A stretch of 49,211 nt of DNA from Clostridiales bacterium (GCA_022508465.1 JAFLVB010000005.1:1-49211), one strand, 5' to 3'. Shown: positions 41,099 through 49,211, counted from the stretch's first letter. Notes: generated from the letters alone by a model not told the origin. Translations and numbers: made by a program.

Positions 41099-42661
41099 AT
41101 GGCGAAAATCAGCTTTGATTATATGATCGCTGCCGATAAAATGGCGGAAAAGGGCGAGTACGAATCTGCGCTTCATTATTATTTTTTGGAGCGTAATAGT
41201 AGGAATGACTCCGATATCGACGTTTGTATCGGGGACACATATGCCGCCATGGGGCTTCCGCGCGAGGCCATAAAGCATTATATGACCGCTTATGCCGCCG
41301 ACCGGTACAACAAAGACGCGCTCGAGGGCTTGATTGTTTGCTACAAAGATATTGACGAGGATGCCGCTTTTTACTATTTGCATTGTGTTTTGGGACAAGA
41401 TGGCGAAGAGTTTGATGACTTCGGCGTTGATTACGAGCCGGAATATCCGCCGCTCACCGTTCATGACAAAAAGGACAAAAGCGAAGTCATGGACGAGGCG
41501 GTTTCTTTGCTCGAAAGCGGCAATATAGACGGCGCTAAAGAACTGCTTGAAAGTATAAATAGGGAGTCATATCAATATTGCGACGCGCTGCTTGCAAGAG
41601 CTTCGCTCGCAATGGACAAGGCGAACACCACAGAGGCAATGGCGCTTGCCGACGAGGCGCTCAGCGTCAATCCCGATCATTTGGGCACCCATATACTCAA
41701 AATAATGGTCTACGACTCGCTTGGCGACAAGGCTAACGCAGAAGAGTGGATAGCAAAACTTGACGCATTAAACCCGAAACAAGAGGACGAGGTGACAAAG
41801 GTCGCGCTGTGTTTAGCCAATTACAAAAACACCGACCTTGCCGAAAAGTATATTTTGCGTAAGCTCGAGTTTGCACCGTACGACAAACTAATGCTTATGT
41901 GTCTTAGCGCTATCTATGCGGGGAAGGGCGACGAACATTCGGCGTTCAAAATCGCAAATAAAGTTTGCTCTATTTATCCCAACGACATTGCTGTAAAGGA
42001 AATCACTTCGCGCATATTTTCGGGTCAATCTATAAAAATGCCAGACGAAATGTTTTATCTAAAGCGCGACTGGACAAAAGATATAAAGCAGATGTTTTTG
42101 GAGGATATCGACAGCATAACGCAGCCCGAAAGCATCAAAAAGATAAAGTGGCTTCTCCAAAACGACGACGACCTGTATTTGCAATCGGCGGTCTGCGCGC
42201 TTGTTACAGGCATGCCCGAGTACGACAATCTAATGAACGAGATACTGATCGACCCGTTTGCGCCGGCAATCGTCAAAAAGCAAATTTTACTAAGGCGAAT
42301 TTGCGACGAAAGAACAAAAAAAGTAAAGTTCGTTATATCCAACATATTCCGCTCGCTCAAAGTGAAGCACCCCGTTGCGCCCGACAACCTCAAATATGCA
42401 TACTACTATGCGTTTATCGCGCTTGCGGTTATAGAACTGACCTTTGAACGCAGACTAAACAGAGAGTTTAAACGTTTACACGAAAAATACGAGATTTGCA
42501 CCGACGAAAGCAAAGAGCAGCTGCCCATAAACGCATTGGCGACACACCTCTTTTATATGACGGAGGGCGGCATAAAGGAGAGATGCCTCGAGCTTTTCGA
42601 CTGCGAACAGGCAGATTTTGACAAGGTGAGTGAGATGCTCGGACTACAAGGGAGGGACTAA
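41099..42661 (+). CDS. TPR-repeat protein of unknown function
   Basis: The 520-residue protein has tetratricopeptide-like helical repeats at about 5-90 (EKGEYESALHYYFLERN...GLPREAIKHYMTAYAADRY) and about 115-260 (LLESGNIDGAKELLESI, ALADEALSVNPDHLGTHILKIMVY). A second helical half of about 260 residues has no motif I recognise. There is no signal peptide, so it is cytoplasmic. It probably scaffolds other proteins. Its stop overlaps the next gene's ATG by one base. Confidence 0.78.
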   Translation: MAKISFDYMIAADKMAEKGEYESALHYYFLERNSRNDSDIDVCIGDTYAAMGLPREAIKHYMTAYAADRYNKDALEGLIVCYKDIDEDAAFYYLHCVLGQDGEEFDDFGVDYEPEYPPLTVHDKKDKSEVMDEAVSLLESGNIDGAKELLESINRESYQYCDALLARASLAMDKANTTEAMALADEALSVNPDHLGTHILKIMVYDSLGDKANAEEWIAKLDALNPKQEDEVTKVALCLANYKNTDLAEKYILRKLEFAPYDKLMLMCLSAIYAGKGDEHSAFKIANKVCSIYPNDIAVKEITSRIFSGQSIKMPDEMFYLKRDWTKDIKQMFLEDIDSITQPESIKKIKWLLQNDDDLYLQSAVCALVTGMPEYDNLMNEILIDPFAPAIVKKQILLRRICDERTKKVKFVISNIFRSLKVKHPVAPDNLKYAYYYAFIALAVIELTFERRLNREFKRLHEKYEICTDESKEQLPINALATHLFYMTEGGIKERCLELFDCEQADFDKVSEMLGLQGRD

Positions 42662-43425
42662 TGTACGATTTTGACAGATTGTTTACTAAGTACATTCGCG
42701 GTAAAGGGCACGTCCACGAGGACGAGCTCGATGAAGTGTATCTCGAATGGCTGAATAAGTATAGCGAAGATCTCGGAGCTGCGCCAATCGAAGTATTAAA
42801 CAATATGAGTGACAGCGAGCTTATAGCCGAGCTTAAAGAGGAGTGCTTTACCGGTGCGCCCTCGCTTACGATTATGGAAAACGTCGAAAAACGCGCACCC
42901 GTACAGCTACTTATCCCGTTACTTTACGAGGATGACGTGACGCTTGTCTATTGTGCAGCCGAGATTTTGCGTAACCTCGACAAAGCCCCGCTCGACATAT
43001 TTGCAGATATGCTCATTCGTACTGATGATAGTGACCTATTTGAGCTTATAATAAGTGCGTTAAAATTCGATCCCGACAGCGTTAGGGACAGACTGCTCGA
43101 AATAGCCGAAAATTCGGATATGAGAATCAAGACGGTCGTTGCCGAAATCCTTTCCGAAGGAAGCCGAGACGAGCGCGTGTATAAGCTCTTAACCGAGCTG
43201 TTTGCAAGCGGCGACAACTTGCCGCTGTACTCGAGCTACTTTGTTCGTTACGGTGACGAGCGCGCGGTAGGTATACTATACAGGGCGTTGGACAGCGCGG
43301 CATATGCAGATTATATCGAAATTCGCAACGCCATAGAGGCGCTCGGCGGAATAGTGGACGAGAACAAGGATTTTTCGTCCGACCCCGACTATATTTATAT
43401 CAAGGAGAGTGGCAGTGGAAAATAA
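42661..43425 (+). CDS. HEAT-like helical repeat protein
   Basis: The 254-residue acidic protein consists of paired helices resembling HEAT repeats: VQLLIPLLYEDDVTLVYCAAEILR, FELIISALKFDPDSVRDRLLEIA and IKTVVAEILSEGSRDERVYKLL lie in series between about residues 80 and 190. No enzyme motif is visible. Next to the TPR gene it gives the operon two likely scaffold proteins. It overlaps the HD gene by about 11 bases. Confidence 0.65.
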   Translation: MYDFDRLFTKYIRGKGHVHEDELDEVYLEWLNKYSEDLGAAPIEVLNNMSDSELIAELKEECFTGAPSLTIMENVEKRAPVQLLIPLLYEDDVTLVYCAAEILRNLDKAPLDIFADMLIRTDDSDLFELIISALKFDPDSVRDRLLEIAENSDMRIKTVVAEILSEGSRDERVYKLLTELFASGDNLPLYSSYFVRYGDERAVGILYRALDSAAYADYIEIRNAIEALGGIVDENKDFSSDPDYIYIKESGSGK

Positions 43426-44173
43426 GACGGTAACGCTTAGTGATGTTAAGTCGAAAGAGGAAATTCGCACGCTCATCGATGCGGCAAATCACAACCTCGA
43501 AGTTATGGGTTATACAGAGCACGGCATAAGGCATGTGTCGTTTGTCAGCCGTGCAACGAGCGAGATTTTGCGTGAGCTTGGTTACGACGACAGGACTGTC
43601 GAGTTGGGCGCAATCGCAGGCTGGGTGCACGATATAGGCAATGCGGTCAATCGCCGTCAGCACGGAATCACGGGCGCTATTATGACGTCGCGCATACTGT
43701 GGACAATGGGTATGCCGCCCGAGGAGGTTGCGCTCATTGTCGGAGCGGTAGGTAATCACGAGGAGGATATCGGTGTGCCCGTCAACCCTGTGTGTGCCGC
43801 GCTAATTATTGCAGACAAGAGCGACGCTCACCGAAGCCGTGTCAGACGCGACAAGTACGACCTTAACGATATTCACGATAGGGTCAATCTGTCTATAAAA
43901 AAGAACTTTATAACGGTAGACAAAGACCAAAAGGTGATACGCCTCTTTATTTATATGAACGAAATCAGCTCGCCTATGGAGTATATGCAGATTTATATGT
44001 CGAGGTTGGTGCTGTGCGAGCAGGCGGCGTTGACGCTTGGCTGCACCTTTGAGCTTATCATCAACGGCAGCGCGGTAAATCGCAAGCAGGACATTGCCAT
44101 CAGCGAGGAAGTGCTCAAGGGCAGGGACGAGCTCAGAGGCAAAAAGGTAGAGTATCAAAATAAGGAAGGCTAA
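43415..44173 (+). CDS. HD-domain phosphohydrolase
   Basis: The 252-residue protein has the metal-binding HD signature: H in YTEHGIRHV near residue 40, HD in GWVHDIGNAVNRRQHG near 72 and H in VGNHEED near 112, with D in IADKSDAHRSR near 130. HD proteins hydrolyse phosphate esters of nucleotides, including signalling nucleotides; the substrate is unknown here. I favour the GTG at 43415, which AGGAG precedes by 7 bases, over the GTG at 43409. It is followed immediately by the HAD gene. Confidence 0.82.
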   Translation: MENKTVTLSDVKSKEEIRTLIDAANHNLEVMGYTEHGIRHVSFVSRATSEILRELGYDDRTVELGAIAGWVHDIGNAVNRRQHGITGAIMTSRILWTMGMPPEEVALIVGAVGNHEEDIGVPVNPVCAALIIADKSDAHRSRVRRDKYDLNDIHDRVNLSIKKNFITVDKDQKVIRLFIYMNEISSPMEYMQIYMSRLVLCEQAALTLGCTFELIINGSAVNRKQDIAISEEVLKGRDELRGKKVEYQNKEG

Positions 44174-44875
44174 ATGATTAAGACGGTATTGTTTGACTTG
44201 GACGGCACTTTGTTGCCAATGGATCAGGATAATTTTGTAAAAGCATATTTCAAAAATCTTGCTATCAAACTTGCACCGCATGGTTACGACCCGCAAAAGC
44301 TCATTGAAGGCATATGGGCAGGTGCCGGTGCAATGGTGGCTAATGACGGAAAGCGACTTAACGAAGAAGTCTTTTGGCAGAAATTTGCCGAGATTTTTGG
44401 CGATAAGGTGTATGGCGATAAGGACAAGTTTGAGGAGTTTTATCGTAACGACTTTTCTCTGGCGCGGTCCGTATGCGGCTTTAATCCACTTGCCGCCGAG
44501 GTTGTGCATAAGTTAAAAGATAAGGGTGTTAGGGTAGTCCTTGCCACAAATCCGATATTTCCCGCGATTGCAACTGAGCAGCGCATACGCTGGGCTGGGC
44601 TTGAGCCGACCGACTTCGAGCTTTACACTACATACGAGAACATCGGTTATTGTAAACCCAACCTTAGCTACTATAAGGAGATTTTGGATAGGTTAGGCTG
44701 TAAACCGGAGGAAGCATTAATGGTGGGCAACGACGTATCCGAGGATATGGTCGCCGCTAAGCTGGGCATGCAAGTGTTCCTCCTAACCGACTGCATTATC
44801 AACAAAAACAATGAGGATATAAACCAATATCCTAATGGGGATTTTAATAGACTGCTAAATTTTATAGATGATTGA
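44174..44875 (+). CDS. HAD superfamily hydrolase
   Basis: The 233-residue protein carries HAD motif I FDLDGTLLPM (nucleophile Asp8), motif II VLATNP near 118, the lysine of motif III in YCKPNLSYY near 160 and motif IV VGNDVSEDMVAA near 185. The C1 cap is helical, as in phosphatases of the phosphoglycolate type. The substrate is not evident. ATG follows the HD stop directly, and an intrinsic terminator follows. Confidence 0.88.
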   Translation: MIKTVLFDLDGTLLPMDQDNFVKAYFKNLAIKLAPHGYDPQKLIEGIWAGAGAMVANDGKRLNEEVFWQKFAEIFGDKVYGDKDKFEEFYRNDFSLARSVCGFNPLAAEVVHKLKDKGVRVVLATNPIFPAIATEQRIRWAGLEPTDFELYTTYENIGYCKPNLSYYKEILDRLGCKPEEALMVGNDVSEDMVAAKLGMQVFLLTDCIINKNNEDINQYPNGDFNRLLNFIDD

Positions 44876-44882
44876 AGCAAAT

Positions 44883-44909
44883 AAAAGTCGAGTCATATCG
44901 GCTTTTTTT
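44883..44909 (+). terminator. Intrinsic terminator of the six-gene operon
   Basis: AAAAGTCGA pairs with TCGGCTTTT (9 bp, one G-U) with a 6-base loop and a T run. Confidence 0.8.
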
Positions 44910-44937
44910 GTTAAATAAACCCAAAAACCATAAATTG

Positions 44938-44971
44938 CAAGTAATACTTGACAAAATGCAAGTTGTACTTG
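44938..44971. promoter_or_regulatory. Paired operator-like dyads CAAGTNNNACTTG, 21 bp apart
   Basis: CAAGTAATACTTG (44938-44950) and CAAGTTGTACTTG (44959-44971) share the same arms. Their centres are 21 bp apart, two helical turns. A TTGACA at 44948-44953 overlaps the first dyad and may be the -35 box for the following gene; the -10 is not clear (TAGACA at a wide 19-base spacing). The layout suggests cooperative binding of a dimeric regulator. Confidence 0.6.
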
Positions 44972-45055
44972 GTAGACATTTAGCAGTTTTGATGTTAAAA
45001 TGCAATTAAGATTTGCCTGCAGGAAGCAGCAAAATTACATCATAAGGAGTGAGCT

Positions 45056-47584
45056 ATGAAAAAATCCGCAATGATACTACTAAGCATGTTAATGGCAATT
45101 TGCCTTTCTTCTTGCGTATTCGATTTGCCTGAGTCACCAAACTCCGAGCATATATGCAGTTATGATATATGGTTTTACGAGGGTGGACATTGTAAAAAAT
45201 GCGAGTGTGGAAATGTTATACGGACCGAAGAGCATAAATACGGCGAATGGAATGAAATAGTAAATAACTGCCTGGAGCACAGTAGAAGTCGCACATGCAC
45301 GCTGTGTAACGTAACTCAAACCGAGAATTTGCCTGTCAGCGCACAGCACCGGCCTGACGGCGATGTTTGTTCCGTTTGTGGCAGAATATATTATGCCGAT
45401 TTGAATGTAAGCAGCTTAGACAAATATAACGGCTTTTACGGATACAAATATCTCGGCACAATGCAAAATGGTGAGTATAGGCAACAGCTATATAGAGAGA
45501 TAGACAGGGCGGTAAGAGAGTTCCATACAAGCGAAGCTTCCGCTGGCGCAAATTATAAATTAAGCGAGTTTAATTTTGCTAGGCTCGGACTTTCCGTTCA
45601 AGACGCGGTAGCGGTATATAAGACTTACAAAGACGACAATCCTTTATATTATTGGCTGTCCAATTCAGTTTCGGTAACTGTCGGCGGTGATTTTCTGACT
45701 GTACTTGTCGATGAAGAATATGCTTTAGGCTCGTCACGAAAAGAGACAAACAAGCTTGTCTATGATAAGGTTAATGACTTAATGTCCGCATTAAGCAAAG
45801 GGGATAGTGCGTATCGCATTGCGCTGTATTTGCATGATGCTATTATACAGGCAATCGACTATACGTATGACGAAAGCGGCGAACCTTCTACCGCAAGTTG
45901 GGCGCATAGTATCTTAGGAGTGTTGACCGAGCAAGGCGGCGTTTGCGAGGCTTATGCCAAAGCATTTCAGCTTTTATTGAACTATGCCGGAGTGGAAAAT
46001 GTGTTTGTCACAGGCGATCTATATGGCGGGGCGCACGCCTGGAACATTGTGCGTTTGGAGGATGGAAGATGGTATTGGTGCGATCTTACACTTGACGATG
46101 ACCCCGATTGGACATGGGGAATAAAATATAACTGGTTTTGCGTTAACAAAAACAGCAATACGGTTATGCAGGATTACGGTTGGAACTATGATAAAACGGA
46201 ATACTTTTCGGACAGTCATAAGATTAATAAGTCCAATGGCGAGGGTGTATACTTTCTTTACGATCTGCCCAACGTCTCCACGGAGGACTTTAACTTTGAT
46301 GGAGTTTTAAGGGTGGGCGATAAATTCGATAGCGGAAAATATGAATTAAAAGTAGTTGGCTTTAATGCGGCGCAGGTTTGCAGTGTCGTCGATAGTGGCA
46401 AGGTGGAAATTCCTGCCTCGGTCACTTTAAATAATATTAAGTATTCTATAATATCGCTCGGTAACAATGCTAGTCCATTCATTTTCGAGGATATTAAGGA
46501 AGTCGTAATTCCTGAGAGCGTTAAATTTATAGAGGATAATGCGTTTATGAGAGCGGACACTCTTGAAAATATCAAGGTAGACGAAAATAATAAATATTTC
46601 CGCGATTTGGATGGCGTGCTTTTTACAAAATCGCTGTATACCTTGATAGCTTATCCGTCCGCAAACAGCAGAAAAGAATATGTTGTTCCCGATGAAACGC
46701 ATGATATTGCTCATAATGCCTTTGATAGATGCTCATATCTTGCGACTTTGACGCTTGGTAAAAACACCGAAGGGTTAGGTCGCGTAAACTGGGGAACGGG
46801 TTATCCGGATGGTGATCCTGTCGGCCCTTTTGGCGGCAATTATGTTGTCGGAGGACTTGGAGAAATATATAACGCACTTACGGGCGAAAAGAATATTTTG
46901 ATTCATTCCGAAAATAGATGCTTTTATCGCGATGGATTTGCAATATTTAGCTATGATAAGGAAAATTTGTTGTTTGTAGACAGAACCGTAACCAAGTATC
47001 AGATTCCTCAAAGCGTGCAATATATAGGTTTTGATGCCTTTGCAGGCTGTGATTTATTGCAAAGCATAGATATTCCGGATAGCGTTATCGGTATGAGCGG
47101 CCATGCGTTTAGGGATTGCAAGAATCTTGCGAATGTCACTATAGGAAAGGGGATAAAATCTATAAGCTTTGGAACTTTTAGCGGTTGCGATAATCTAAAG
47201 AATGTTACTATCGGCAATAATATAGAAAGAATAGATGATTTTGCATTTGTTGGGTGCCTTAGCTTAGAGGAAATTGTAATTCCCGATAGCGTTACATATA
47301 TAGGTGATTGTGCATTTAGTGACTGTGAATCTTTGCAGAGTATAGAAATTCCGCAAAATGTAGCTTATATTGGTTATTGTGCTTTTAGCCGTTGTAAGAG
47401 CCTTAAGTTTTTGGTTATACATAAAGGCGTAAAACACATAGGCGCAAATATAATGCTCGAGGCTTATGATGGAGTAGGTATTACATTTATAGGAACACAA
47501 GAGGAATGGGCACAAATAGATATTGATGAGAAAAATGCCGATTTGTTTAACAATAGGATATTTTATTATCCACAAATGCAATAA
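45056..47584 (+). CDS. Lipoprotein with transglutaminase-like and BspA-type leucine-rich repeats
   Basis: The 842-residue protein has a lipoprotein signal with lipobox LSSC (Cys20). A cysteine-rich segment with several CxxC pairs (about 35-120) follows. A transglutaminase-like domain has the triad residues in GVCEAYA near 297, GAHAWN near 328 and CDLTLDDD near 345. From about 470 to 820 come BspA/LRR_5 repeats with the pattern IPDSVTYIGDCAFSDCESLQSI. BspA-type repeats mediate surface adhesion in gut and oral bacteria. The role of the enzyme part is unknown; it may crosslink or cut proteins. AAGGAG precedes the ATG. Confidence 0.88.
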   Translation: MKKSAMILLSMLMAICLSSCVFDLPESPNSEHICSYDIWFYEGGHCKKCECGNVIRTEEHKYGEWNEIVNNCLEHSRSRTCTLCNVTQTENLPVSAQHRPDGDVCSVCGRIYYADLNVSSLDKYNGFYGYKYLGTMQNGEYRQQLYREIDRAVREFHTSEASAGANYKLSEFNFARLGLSVQDAVAVYKTYKDDNPLYYWLSNSVSVTVGGDFLTVLVDEEYALGSSRKETNKLVYDKVNDLMSALSKGDSAYRIALYLHDAIIQAIDYTYDESGEPSTASWAHSILGVLTEQGGVCEAYAKAFQLLLNYAGVENVFVTGDLYGGAHAWNIVRLEDGRWYWCDLTLDDDPDWTWGIKYNWFCVNKNSNTVMQDYGWNYDKTEYFSDSHKINKSNGEGVYFLYDLPNVSTEDFNFDGVLRVGDKFDSGKYELKVVGFNAAQVCSVVDSGKVEIPASVTLNNIKYSIISLGNNASPFIFEDIKEVVIPESVKFIEDNAFMRADTLENIKVDENNKYFRDLDGVLFTKSLYTLIAYPSANSRKEYVVPDETHDIAHNAFDRCSYLATLTLGKNTEGLGRVNWGTGYPDGDPVGPFGGNYVVGGLGEIYNALTGEKNILIHSENRCFYRDGFAIFSYDKENLLFVDRTVTKYQIPQSVQYIGFDAFAGCDLLQSIDIPDSVIGMSGHAFRDCKNLANVTIGKGIKSISFGTFSGCDNLKNVTIGNNIERIDDFAFVGCLSLEEIVIPDSVTYIGDCAFSDCESLQSIEIPQNVAYIGYCAFSRCKSLKFLVIHKGVKHIGANIMLEAYDGVGITFIGTQEEWAQIDIDEKNADLFNNRIFYYPQMQ

Positions 47585-47610
47585 AAAAGTCGAGTTAATC
47601 TCGACTTTTT
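47584..47610. terminator. Bidirectional intrinsic terminator
   Basis: An 11 bp perfect stem (AAAAAGTCGAG/CTCGACTTTTT) with a 5-base loop between the convergent LRR and ispDF genes. T runs on both strands make it usable both ways. Confidence 0.88.
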
Positions 47611-47623
47611 AAGTTTCTTGATT

Positions 47624-48730
47624 CTACTGCAACAAGCACACGGCGCTGGAGGCTATGCCTTTGCCTTCGCCGATAATGCCGAGACCTTCGGTGGTGGTGG
47701 CGGATATATTTACTTGGTGCTCGGCTATATTCATAGCATTAGATAGCGCCACTCGCATAAGCGGAATATGATTCTTCATCTTGGGAGCCTCGGCCATAAT
47801 AGTTGCCGAAATGTTAATAATCTTATGACCGCTTTTTTCTACCTTGGCGGTGACTATTTTTAGTAGCTCTATGCTATTAGCGTCCTTAAATTCGTCGGTG
47901 CAAGGGAAGAGTACACCTATATCCGGCTCGCCGATTGCAGATAATAGCGCATCCATAATGGCGTGGGTGAGTACGTCTGCATCGCTGTTGCCGATAAGTC
48001 CCTTTTCATATGGAATATGTACGCCACCTATAATAAGCCGCCTATTCGGTGCAAACGTATGAAAGTCAACGCCCGTCCCGATCTTGTTGCATGGCGGGGT
48101 GGAGATAAGATCCTCGGGGGCGGTGATCTTTTTGTTGTCCACCGAGCTTAGTACAATACGCGGAGTAAATCCGGCGGCGGCATAGACCGCGCTATCGTCG
48201 GTAAATGCGCCGGTAATTTCGTCGTATGCCTTTTTAATTTCGGTGAGCCTAAACGCTTGCGGCGTTTGCATATTATATAGATCGTCGCGGCTAATTTCGG
48301 ACACTATAATATTGTCCTTTACGCGCTTAACGGTGTCAGTCACCTTGACTGCGGCAATTCCGCTGCCAAAGCCTCGAGCCGATTCAATGCATCCCATTAT
48401 CGTTTGCTCGCTGACAAAAGGACGAGCGGCGTCGTGTATTAGCACGATGTCGCCTTGAGCCGCGGCAAGCCCGTTCTTTACGCTATTAAATCGAGTGTCG
48501 CCGCCGAGCACAACATTAGCGCCGTAAGGCTTAACGATTTCAATTATCTCAGCTTCGTCACTTTGCGCGGCAACAACTATAATATTATCGCAAAAGGGAG
48601 TAAAGGCATCAAGACAATATTCAAGTGCGGTCTTTACGCCGAAGTAGCAAAGCACCTTGTTCTTTTTACTGCCGGAGCGCACGCCTTTGCCGCCGCATAG
48701 AATAACCGCACTAACCCTCAACGATTTCAT
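47624..48730 (-). CDS. ispDF: Bifunctional IspD-IspF enzyme (MEP pathway)
   Basis: IspD makes CDP-ME from MEP and CTP; IspF cyclises the phosphorylated product to MEcPP. The 368 residues join an IspD domain (about 1-212; LCGGKGVRSGSKKNKV, HDAARPFV, NMQTPQAFR) to an IspF domain (about 213-368; zinc site in GVDFHTF, then NSDADVLTHAIMDALL and GDIG-type EPDIGVLFP). Such fusions occur in several bacterial groups. With dxr and ispG at the other end of the window, four of the seven MEP activities are encoded here. It overlaps rqcP by 20 bases. Confidence 0.95.
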   Translation of the reverse strand: MKSLRVSAVILCGGKGVRSGSKKNKVLCYFGVKTALEYCLDAFTPFCDNIIVVAAQSDEAEIIEIVKPYGANVVLGGDTRFNSVKNGLAAAQGDIVLIHDAARPFVSEQTIMGCIESARGFGSGIAAVKVTDTVKRVKDNIIVSEISRDDLYNMQTPQAFRLTEIKKAYDEITGAFTDDSAVYAAAGFTPRIVLSSVDNKKITAPEDLISTPPCNKIGTGVDFHTFAPNRRLIIGGVHIPYEKGLIGNSDADVLTHAIMDALLSAIGEPDIGVLFPCTDEFKDANSIELLKIVTAKVEKSGHKIINISATIMAEAPKMKNHIPLMRVALSNAMNIAEHQVNISATTTEGLGIIGEGKGIASSAVCLLQ

Positions 48731-48956
48731 ACAGCTTGCTTGCCTCCTCTTTGGACGCCTTTTCGTTTAGCTCCTTTACTATAAAGGTCAATTTGCCGCT
48801 AAGGAACTCAATGGTAACCTTGTCGCCGACCTTGAGCCTGTACGCAGGCTTGACCGCTTTGCCGTTGACAAAGACTTTGTCAGCGTCGCAAGCCGAGTTG
48901 GCAAGGGTGCGGCGCTTGAGGATACGTGACACTTTCAAAAATTTATCTATTCGCAT
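48711..48956 (-). CDS. rqcP: S4-domain protein RqcP (YabO)
   Basis: RqcP helps RqcH add alanine tails to stalled nascent chains on 50S subunits in ribosome quality control. The 81-residue protein is almost entirely an S4 RNA-binding domain: MRIDKFLKVSRILKRRTLA at the start, DKVFVNGKAVKP in the middle and the KEEASKLYEIV end, all close to Bacillus YabO. In Bacillus it lies beside yabP and yabQ; here these are 12 kb apart. The promoter leaves no leader and no ribosome binding site. Confidence 0.92.
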   Translation of the reverse strand: MRIDKFLKVSRILKRRTLANSACDADKVFVNGKAVKPAYRLKVGDKVTIEFLSGKLTFIVKELNEKASKEEASKLYEIVEG

Positions 48957-48962
48957 ATATAT

Positions 48963-48991
48963 AGTTTAGCATTTTACCGGCAAATAGTCAA
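48963..48991 (-). promoter_or_regulatory. Promoter of rqcP-ispDF, predicting a leaderless mRNA
   Basis: On the minus strand: TTGACT, 17-base spacer, TAAACT. The -10 ends 6 bases before the ATG (intervening ATATAT), so the transcript should start at or next to the A of the start codon. Confidence 0.6.
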
Positions 48992-49067
48992 TTAGAGTAG
49001 ACAAATTTTAGGGTAAAGAAAAAGACAAAAAAAATTTAAATTTTTTTCTAAAAAGGCATAAAAACAG

Positions 49068-49096
49068 TTGACATATAAAAAGGGGTGTGGTAGAAT
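49068..49096 (+). promoter_or_regulatory. Strong plus-strand promoter at the window edge
   Basis: Consensus TTGACA, 17-base spacer, TAGAAT with TG one base upstream (extended -10). It transcribes out of the window. Confidence 0.8.
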
Positions 49097-49211
49097 AACC
49101 AAGCTGTCCCGCGAAGGACGGCGACGGACATTGGCAAATAAACAGCAAAGCGAATAAAAACACAAACAACAACAAAGTCAATTAACGGAAGTCAGTGAAG
49201 TTAAGAGACAG
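49097..49211 (+). other. Untranslated leader, possibly of an rRNA operon
   Basis: No open frame or ribosome binding site. CTGTCCCGCGAAGGACGG forms a short hairpin (GTCC/GGAC). GACATTGGCAAATAAACAG resembles the CTTTGAAAACTAAACA-type stretch in Firmicute rRNA leaders and spacers. With the strong promoter this suggests an rRNA operon downstream, but the 16S start is not in the window. Confidence 0.35.

Overview
The window reads as a stretch of chromosome from a spore-forming low-to-mid GC Firmicute, most likely an uncultured Clostridia lineage (inference). The gene order tsf-pyrH-frr-uppS-cdsA-dxr-rseP and rimP-nusA-rnpM-ylxQ-infB-rbfA-truB-ribF follows the Bacillus/Clostridium plan. YabP and YabQ spore-coat/cortex proteins, RqcP (YabO), an IspD-IspF fusion and a PolC-derived protein point the same way. 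Nearly all genes have AGGAGG-type ribosome binding sites, and many neighbours overlap by 4 bases (ATGA).

Layout. 1-7.9 kb: the tsf tail, then translation and envelope/isoprenoid genes (pyrH, frr, uppS, cdsA, dxr, rseP, ispG), ending in a PolC-like protein that has only the N-terminal, OB and exonuclease parts. 8.0-9.7 kb: an AT-rich insert with its own strong promoter, an ECF sigma factor, a membrane anti-sigma-like partner and a 38-residue secreted-type peptide. 9.8-13.8 kb (minus strand): a membrane-anchored propeller-like protein, a short MurG homologue and a MATE transporter. 13.9-18.7 kb: a divergently transcribed HTH regulator in front of a type IIA topoisomerase pair (GyrB/ParE and GyrA/ParC, topoisomerase IV-like). 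18.7-19.3 kb: a repeat-rich intergenic region. 19.4-20.9 kb: a thioredoxin-reductase-like flavoprotein without NADPH motifs and an iron-sulfur flavoprotein candidate. 21-29.7 kb: the rimP-nusA-infB-rbfA-nrnA-truB-ribF translation block plus an AP-endonuclease-like gene. 29.9-31.5 kb: pepP-type peptidase and efp. 31.6-36.2 kb: a DUF559 nuclease gene enclosed by inverted copies of a double-hairpin repeat, next to a 1300-residue helicase-nuclease. 36.3-39.3 kb (minus): asd-dapA-dapB-yabP-yabQ. 39.5-44.9 kb: a tight six-gene operon (membrane protein, methyltransferase, TPR, HEAT-like, HD, HAD). 45-47.6 kb: a lipoprotein with transglutaminase and BspA-type leucine-rich repeats. 47.6-49 kb (minus): rqcP-ispDF. 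The last 140 bases hold a strong outward promoter, possibly of an rRNA operon.

How the genes work together. dxr, ispD-ispF and ispG supply the MEP isoprenoid pathway, and uppS makes the undecaprenyl carrier used by MurG-type enzymes. asd, dapA and dapB make tetrahydrodipicolinate for peptidoglycan, and dapA's product also feeds spore dipicolinate; yabP/yabQ are spore genes in the same operon.

The strongest candidate for an undescribed system is the DUF559 (Vsr-fold) nuclease gene bounded by three direct copies and one inverted copy of a 46-49 bp double-hairpin repeat. Further full, expanded and decayed copies lie elsewhere in the window. This resembles a REP/RAYT-style arrangement but with an unrelated nuclease. 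Next to it is a large SF1 helicase ending in a related nuclease fold. Other notable points are the polymerase-less PolC, the NADPH-motif-less thioredoxin reductase, a glycine at the quinolone-determining acidic position of the topoisomerase, a predicted leaderless rqcP mRNA, a second hairpin family with compensatory base changes, and several well-formed operator-like palindromes.
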